From NCBI GenBank assembly GCA_030045175.1, contig JASIBM010000114.1, positions 1-8,370 of the forward strand: a DNA stretch of 8,370 nt, given 5' to 3'. Source of the DNA: Streptosporangiaceae bacterium (lineage in GTDB: Bacteria; Actinomycetota; Actinomycetes; Streptosporangiales; Streptosporangiaceae). The notes beneath the pieces were generated by a model that worked only from the letters and a program-made list of their open reading frames with translations, did no database searches and was not told the origin of the DNA. Below are positions 3,836 through 8,370 of the stretch, piece by piece. Both the position numbers and the translations under genes were made by a program. Numbering within the stretch: position 1 is the first letter of the stretch; each line of letters begins with the position of its first letter.

Positions 3836-6119
3836 GCTGATCCTCAGCGTCTTGCGAGAGGTGCCCTAGCTTGCCCCGCACCGACTTGGCGTCGGGATGG
3901 TGCAGGTCGTCGAGTATGGCCAGGGCCTCCTGCCAGGCTTGCCTGGCCGCATGCAGGTCACCGGCGGCCAGGTGGGTGTCCCCGGCGTTGCCGAGCGCCC
4001 CGGCGCGGCGGTAGCGCTCGCCGAGCTGCTCGGTCAGGTCGATCGCGCGGGCGCTGCACGCCAGCGCGAGCCGATGGTGGCCGAGGTGGCGGTGGGCGTA
4101 GCCGAGGCTGTCCCAGGCCGCCGCCTCGCCTAGCCGGTCGTCAATCTCGCGGCATAGCTGCACGGCCTGCTCGCAGAACGCGACGGCCCGCTCATGGTCG
4201 CTCAGCTGAGCGTGATACCAGCCGACTATGTTCAGCGCTCGCCCTTCGCCCGCCCGGTTGCTCGCCTGGCGGAATAGTTCGAGTGCCTGGTTCGCGTCGG
4301 CCAGCGCGCTGGAGTAACTGCCCTCGAACTCCGCCACCCAGGCCAGGTTCAGGCAGGCCCTGGCCTGGCCGACACGGTCGCCGAGCTGGGAATTCAGGTG
4401 GCGGGCCCGGCGCAGGTGGGTGCGGGCATCACGGTAGCAGCCAAGCTGGATGAGGGCGCCGCCGAGCGCGCGGTGGGCGCTGGCCATGCCGACCCGATCG
4501 CCTGAGCTCGTCGCCGCGGCGACCGCGACGCGCTGCGCGGCGGCCCAGTCGCTCCAGTGGCCGCGCCGGTCCAGGAAGTCGGCCAGCACCCAGGGGAGCT
4601 GCCAGGCGTGGCTGAGCAGTCCCGCCGAGCCCGCGAGGTTCACCGCCGCGAGCAGCACCTTGTGCTCGGCCTCGAACCAGGCCAGCGCCCGGGCGTGCCC
4701 GGCTGGGTGCTCGGGCGTCACCCCGGCGGCCGGCGGGTCCAGGGCGATCGGGTCACGGGCCGGATAGAGCACCCGGTCGGCGGCGTCCGCGCTGTGCAAG
4801 TAGTGATCAAGTAGCCGGCGGATGGCCGCTTCCCTGGCGGCCGCGGGCTCTTCGGCCTCCGCGCGCTCCGCGGCGTACGCGCGCAGCAGGTCGTGAAAGC
4901 TGAACCTGCCAGGAACGTGCTGTACGAGCAGGTTAGACCTGGTCAGCTCCGCCAGCAGGCGACGCGCCTGACCGATCCCGACTCCCGCGCCTGCCAGGCT
5001 CGCGGCGGCCTGCCCGCTGACGTCGGGTCCTGGATGGATGCCGAGGAGCCTGAACATCCGCCTGGCCGGCTGGCTCAGCGACTCGTACGACCACGAGAAC
5101 ACGGCCCGCAGGTCGCTAGCCTGCTCGCCCGTGCTCAGCGCGTCCAGCCGGTCGCCGGCCTCCCGCAGCTCCGCGACCAGCGTGGCGAGGGACAGGCCAG
5201 GGGGATGCGCGGCGCGCGCGGTCGCGATCGCCAGGGCAAGCGGCAGCCTGGCGCAGAGCTCGATGAGCTCGCGCGTGGCCTGCGGCTCCGCCGCGAGCCG
5301 TGCGTGGCCGAGCCGCCTGCCAAGTAGCTGGCGGGCTTCAGGCTCGCTCAGCACGTCCAGCGCGAGCTGGCGGGCTCCCTCCAGGGCGGCCAGGCCGGTC
5401 AGCTCGTCGCGGCTGGTCACGATCGTCAGGCAGGCCGAGCTGCCGGGCAGCAGCGCCCGCACCTGCTCCGCGTCGCGAGCGTTGTCGAGCAGCAGCACGA
5501 TCTGCTTATCGCGGGCGAGCAGGCTTCGGTACATGCCGATCTGGGCGTCGGCCCCGGCCGGGATCTGCTCGGCCGGAACCCCCAGCGCGTCGAGGAACCC
5601 CCTGACCGCCTCGGCGGGCGGCACCGGCTGGGCGGACGGGTCAAAGCCGCGCAGGTTGACGTAGAGCTGACCGTCACGGAACCGGTGCGCCACCTGGTGC
5701 GCCCAGTGCACGGCCAGCGCCGTCTTGCCAACCCCGGCGGTGCCGCTCACGGTCGCGATGACCGCCGTGCCAGGCGGCCCGCCTACCTGGCCGAGCAGGC
5801 CGTGCAGCAGGCTCAGCTCGGCCGTCCGCCCGACGAACGCCCCGACGGTGGCTGGCAGTTGCCTCGGCACGACGAGGCCAGGCCGGCCAGCGCCCGCGCC
5901 GGGTTCATCGCGACCGGACGGATCCAGGCCGAGCGCCTCCGAGAGCAAGAACACCGTGCTTCGGCGCGGCCGCGATACCGAGCCCCGCTCGATGTCGCCA
6001 AGCGCGCGGACGCTGAGCCCGGTTCGCTCGGCGAGCTCTTCCTGGCTAAGGCCGGCTGCCTTCCGGTGCCTGCGCACCAGCTCCCCGAACGTGCCGCAGG
6101 GGTTAGCGACTTCGCCCAT
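3822..6119 (-). CDS. XRE-HTH / NB-ARC (STAND) ATPase / TPR regulator
   Basis: This 765-residue cytosolic protein is a multidomain STAND NTPase, most likely a transcriptional regulator switched by nucleotide and ligand binding. Residues 11-65 form an XRE-type helix-turn-helix (FGELVRRHRKAAGLSQEELA onward). The NB-ARC core has Walker A GTAGVGKTA (126-134), Walker B IVLLLDNARD (207-216), the TSR sensor motif (235-237) and LPLAL (292-296). FHDLLRAYA (408-416) is the MHD-like motif of the arm region. Five back-to-back 40-residue TPR units with strict spacing run from about 542 to 742. No SARP/BTAD or LuxR output domain is present, so DNA binding would rest on the N-terminal HTH. The ATG at 6117-6119 is preceded on its strand by AGGCGG with five bases spacing. 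The gene lies 57 bases after the lipoprotein gene on the same strand, so the two are probably co-transcribed. Its stop overlaps the deoC stop. Targets and ligand are unknown. A STAND defence protein is possible, but no effector domain other than the HTH is visible. Confidence 0.88.
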   Translation of the reverse strand: MGEVANPCGTFGELVRRHRKAAGLSQEELAERTGLSVRALGDIERGSVSRPRRSTVFLLSEALGLDPSGRDEPGAGAGRPGLVVPRQLPATVGAFVGRTAELSLLHGLLGQVGGPPGTAVIATVSGTAGVGKTALAVHWAHQVAHRFRDGQLYVNLRGFDPSAQPVPPAEAVRGFLDALGVPAEQIPAGADAQIGMYRSLLARDKQIVLLLDNARDAEQVRALLPGSSACLTIVTSRDELTGLAALEGARQLALDVLSEPEARQLLGRRLGHARLAAEPQATRELIELCARLPLALAIATARAAHPPGLSLATLVAELREAGDRLDALSTGEQASDLRAVFSWSYESLSQPARRMFRLLGIHPGPDVSGQAAASLAGAGVGIGQARRLLAELTRSNLLVQHVPGRFSFHDLLRAYAAERAEAEEPAAAREAAIRRLLDHYLHSADAADRVLYPARDPIALDPPAAGVTPEHPAGHARALAWFEAEHKVLLAAVNLAGSAGLLSHAWQLPWVLADFLDRRGHWSDWAAAQRVAVAAATSSGDRVGMASAHRALGGALIQLGCYRDARTHLRRARHLNSQLGDRVGQARACLNLAWVAEFEGSYSSALADANQALELFRQASNRAGEGRALNIVGWYHAQLSDHERAVAFCEQAVQLCREIDDRLGEAAAWDSLGYAHRHLGHHRLALACSARAIDLTEQLGERYRRAGALGNAGDTHLAAGDLHAARQAWQEALAILDDLHHPDAKSVRGKLGHLSQDAEDQLSRP

Positions 6120-6176
6120 ATGGCCGCCTGTGGACAGATCGAACCGCCGTGATGGTCAGTCTGCAGCGCTTGTCGC

Positions 6177-6959
6177 TCAGCCGCCCGTGTGGGAGGTCAG
6201 CACCTCGGTATAGACCGTCTTCGACTCGGTGATCGCCTCGGACTTCACCGGGCCGACCCCGCTGGCGAGCCAGGTCCGTACCGTGATGGTGACAGTCACG
6301 CCGTCGACCTTCTCCGCCATGGACTGGTTGACCACGGTCGCCTGGAAGGTGCCTGCCGGCACAGTCACGGTCTGGGTGCCCTCGCCGCGCACGGTTACCT
6401 TCGCAGTGGCATTGGTGGTGATGCCGTCTTCCTTGACCGCGATCACCAGATTGGACGTGTGCGGCTGACCGGAATCGATCACGGCCGTGGACGGCCAGGT
6501 GATGCCCCCCGATTTGATGGTCACGCTTGCGCCGGCCTCCGAGTAAGGCACGCTGATCGAACCGTCCGGGTAGAACAGGTACGTCAGCTTGAGGTTGCTG
6601 ACCGGCAGGCTGGCGAGCTCGCTGTGATCGAGGATCGTGACCTTCTTCGCCACCGAGGTCGGTACCACCGAGATGACCTTGTTCGTGATCGTGCCTTTCA
6701 GGGAGCCGACGGTGCGGTACACCCAGGTTTCCCCGACGGCTATCGGGAACAAGGTGGTTCCGCCGCCTGAAGCCTGGGCCGGCGTGGATGGAGCGGGGGT
6801 GCTCGAGTGCGTGCCGGTCGACCCGGGGGATGAGCTGCTGGCCGAGCTGCACGCGGCCAGCACGATCGTGCCGGCCGCCAGCGCGGCCGCGCCTGCCAGG
6901 CGCGGGCCACGTCGTGGGCTCCGGGCCTTGCTCATGTCTTTGATCCTGGTGCGTGTCAT
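6177..6959 (-). CDS. Secreted lipoprotein, unnamed family (FPxxVGxTWVY / VPAGTF pattern)
   Basis: The 260-residue product has a basic N-terminus, a hydrophobic segment (about 21-33) and the lipobox LAAC at 34-37. It should therefore be lipidated at C37 and anchored on the outer face of the membrane. A Ser/Thr/Pro-rich linker (38-66) precedes a beta-rich domain starting FPIAVGETWVYR (71-82). Later come TVTVPAGTFQA (197-207) and TWLASGVGPVKSE (229-241). This 'fPl.vGntWvY ... vPAGtF ... apGvGlVks' layout recurs in bacterial lipoproteins of unknown function, reminiscent of DUF3108-like proteins; I cannot name a biochemical role. Start choice is open: the ATG at 6959 has GAGGG four bases upstream, while the ATG at 6935 (M9) has AGGA eight bases upstream and gives a compact signal peptide. 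The gene precedes the NB-ARC regulator gene on the same strand and is divergent from the aldehyde dehydrogenase gene. Confidence 0.85.
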   Translation of the reverse strand: MTRTRIKDMSKARSPRRGPRLAGAAALAAGTIVLAACSSASSSSPGSTGTHSSTPAPSTPAQASGGGTTLFPIAVGETWVYRTVGSLKGTITNKVISVVPTSVAKKVTILDHSELASLPVSNLKLTYLFYPDGSISVPYSEAGASVTIKSGGITWPSTAVIDSGQPHTSNLVIAVKEDGITTNATAKVTVRGEGTQTVTVPAGTFQATVVNQSMAEKVDGVTVTITVRTWLASGVGPVKSEAITESKTVYTEVLTSHTGG

Positions 6960-7119
6960 GGAGCCCTCGCATTAATTGGCGGACGGAATCGCGCAAGATT
7001 GGCCTGCTTGCCGGGAAGCATAGCCCGCCCTAGCCCAAACTGGGTCCGGGTAGCGCGCCGGGCCCGCACGATCTCGGCGAGCATGCCCGGCGCGAGCTGG
7101 CTGCCGGACATGGGAGAAT
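6960..7119. promoter_or_regulatory. Divergent promoter region between lipoprotein and aldehyde dehydrogenase genes
   Basis: This 160-base gap must hold promoters for the minus-strand lipoprotein/regulator pair and probably for the plus-strand aldehyde dehydrogenase. The only AT-rich island is ATTAAT at 6971-6976. It ends 11 bases before the lipoprotein ATG at 6959 on its strand and is a fair -10 candidate. Transcription from there would give a leader of about 5 bases to that ATG, or about 29 bases to the ATG at 6935. On the plus side, GAATAT at 7116-7121 is a weak -10-like match seven bases before the ATG at 7129. No strong dyad or riboswitch-like structure was seen. Confidence 0.35.
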
Positions 7120-7128
7120 ATGGGCCTG

Positions 7129-8370
7129 ATGACAGAGAGCGAACAGCAGCCGGACGTGGTCGACCCCACGGGGGGTTCTCGTGGCACCAGTCCATGGACG
7201 TATGCGCCGGCGCCGGAGTCGCGCGAGATCGTGTCCATCGCGCCGGAGTACGGGCTCTTCATCAACGGGGCCTTCGGGCCGGCCGCGGGAGACCGGACCT
7301 TCGCCACGATCAACCCGGCCACCGAGGAGCCGCTTGCGCGGGTCGCAGAGGCAGGCCAGGCCGACGTGGACCGGGCGGTTGGCGCCGCGCGGTCCGCTTA
7401 CGAGCGGACCTGGGGGCCAATGCCTGGTGCGGAGCGGGCCAAGTACCTGTACCGGATCGCGAGGATCTTGCAAGAGCGGTCCCGTGAGTTCGCCGTGCTC
7501 GAGTCCATCGACAACGGCAAGCCGATCAAGGAGACCAGGGACGTCGACATCCCGCTCGCGGCGGCGCACTTCTTTTACCACGCGGGCTGGGCGGACAAGC
7601 TGGACTACGCGGGCTTCGGGCCTGACCCGCGTCCGATCGGCGTGGCAGGCCAGGTGATCCCGTGGAACTTCCCGCTGCTGATGGCCGCGTGGAAGCTGGC
7701 GCCCGCCCTGGCGGCCGGCAACACCTGCGTGCTCAAGCCAGCGGAGACCACGCCGCTGAGCGCGTTGCTGCTCGCCGAGGTCTGCCAGCAGGCCGAGCTC
7801 CCGCCCGGCGTGGTCAACGTGGTGACCGGCGCCGGTGACGTCGGCGCGGCGGTCGTCGCGCACCCGGACGTGGGCAAGGTCGCCTTCACCGGCTCGACCG
7901 AGGTCGGCATCGCGATCGGGCAGGCGATCGCTGGCACGGGCAAGCGGCTGACGCTCGAGCTTGGCGGCAAGGCGGCGAACGTGGTCTTCGACGACGCTCC
8001 GATCGACCAGGCGATCGAGGGCATCGTCAACGGCATCTTCTTCAACCAGGGGCACGTCTGCTGCGCGGGCTCGAGGCTGCTCGTGCAGGAGTCTGTGGCC
8101 GAGCACGTGGTCGACCGGCTGCGGCAGCGCCTTACCACGCTGCGGCTTGGTGACCCGCTGGACAAGAACACCGACATCGGCGCGATCAACTCGCGCCAGC
8201 AGCTCGACAAGATCACCGAGCTGTCCGCCGCCGGCGAGGCAGAGGGGGCGCACCGCTGGTCGCCCCCGTGCGAGCTGCCGAGCCGGGGCTACTGGTTCGC
8301 CCCGACCGTGTTCACCGGGGTCAGCCAGTCGCACCGGATCGCGCGCGAGGAGATCTTCGGCCCGGTGCTT
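7129..8370 (+). CDS. NAD(P)-dependent aldehyde dehydrogenase (partial, cut by right edge)
   Basis: The first 414 residues of an aldehyde dehydrogenase are present, of a family that is usually about 480-500 long. It oxidises an aldehyde to the acid with NAD(P)+ in the cytosol. Visible motifs are PWNFPLLM (N180), KPAETTP with the cofactor-binding K203, FTGSTEVG, ELGGK with general base E277, NQGHVCCAGSR with catalytic C311, and EEIFGPVL at the cut edge. E277 and C311 are 34 apart, as in human ALDH2 (E268, C302). The usual GQ before the catalytic cysteine is GH. About 39 residues precede the first conserved block (YGLFINGAF), including TYAPAPESREIVSI; from memory this leader is common in actinobacterial relatives next to deoC. 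Two in-frame ATGs compete: 7120 (GGAG at 7113-7116, three bases away) and 7129 (same GGAG, twelve bases away). Neither spacing is ideal. Acetaldehyde from DeoC is a plausible substrate by context; the sequence does not fix substrate specificity. Confidence 0.92.
   Translation, partial: MTESEQQPDVVDPTGGSRGTSPWTYAPAPESREIVSIAPEYGLFINGAFGPAAGDRTFATINPATEEPLARVAEAGQADVDRAVGAARSAYERTWGPMPGAERAKYLYRIARILQERSREFAVLESIDNGKPIKETRDVDIPLAAAHFFYHAGWADKLDYAGFGPDPRPIGVAGQVIPWNFPLLMAAWKLAPALAAGNTCVLKPAETTPLSALLLAEVCQQAELPPGVVNVVTGAGDVGAAVVAHPDVGKVAFTGSTEVGIAIGQAIAGTGKRLTLELGGKAANVVFDDAPIDQAIEGIVNGIFFNQGHVCCAGSRLLVQESVAEHVVDRLRQRLTTLRLGDPLDKNTDIGAINSRQQLDKITELSAAGEAEGAHRWSPPCELPSRGYWFAPTVFTGVSQSHRIAREEIFGPVL

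Noticed and set aside
3822..6119. Anti-phage STAND (Avs-like) defence gene
   Set aside because: An N-terminal XRE HTH and TPR C-terminus fit the common actinobacterial regulator type. No nuclease, TIR, protease or membrane effector is visible and no defence genes are nearby.
6103..6996. 297-residue open frame on the minus strand
   Set aside because: It overlaps the lipoprotein gene in another frame and has a His/Arg/Gly-rich composition typical of shifted GC-rich reading. The 6177-6959 frame has a signal peptide, lipobox and family motifs.
7030..8334. 434-residue open frame on the minus strand
   Set aside because: It is the antisense shadow of the aldehyde dehydrogenase gene, whose catalytic motifs are clear on the plus strand. 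Its composition is Arg/Gly/Val/Asp-rich low-complexity with no recognisable domain.

Overview
The window is high-GC DNA (the row 541-600 counts 48 G/C in 60). Gene density, codon bias, family affinities and secreted-protein style point to a filamentous actinobacterium of the Streptomycetales/Streptosporangiales kind. The sequence alone does not give a genus. Eight protein-coding genes are supported: five complete or cut genes on the plus strand before 3835 (the first cut by the left edge), two on the minus strand, and one on the plus strand cut by the right edge. No rRNA, tRNA, CRISPR array, transposase or phage gene was seen.

Layout. 1-183 is the 3' end of a thymidine phosphorylase gene (deoA). 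191-292 is a block of three short GC-rich hairpin repeats. 313-1419 is adenosine deaminase (add). 1578-2108 encodes a secreted ricin-B-type beta-trefoil lectin, and 2151-2570 a small secreted six-cysteine protein of unrecognised family. A strong 44-bp palindrome (2624-2667) and a second hairpin follow. 2762-3835 is deoxyribose-phosphate aldolase (deoC). It overlaps tail-to-tail by 14 bp with 3822-6119 (minus), a 765-residue XRE-HTH / NB-ARC / TPR regulator. 6177-6959 (minus) is a lipoprotein gene just upstream of the regulator gene. 7129-8370 is an aldehyde dehydrogenase gene that runs off the right edge.

How the genes work together. The backbone is a nucleoside salvage and catabolism set. 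DeoA releases 2-deoxyribose-1-phosphate, a phosphopentomutase not in the window would give the 5-phosphate, and DeoC splits that into acetaldehyde and glyceraldehyde-3-phosphate. The aldehyde dehydrogenase is a good candidate to oxidise the acetaldehyde. Adenosine deaminase feeds purine nucleosides into the same salvage economy. Two accessory pairs are wedged between the backbone genes: the secreted lectin plus six-Cys protein, locally much lower in GC, and the lipoprotein plus STAND-type regulator on the opposite strand. The accessory pairs are the least explained part of the window. Nothing here proves a new system; the best leads are the lipoprotein/NB-ARC-TPR pair and the secreted pair.
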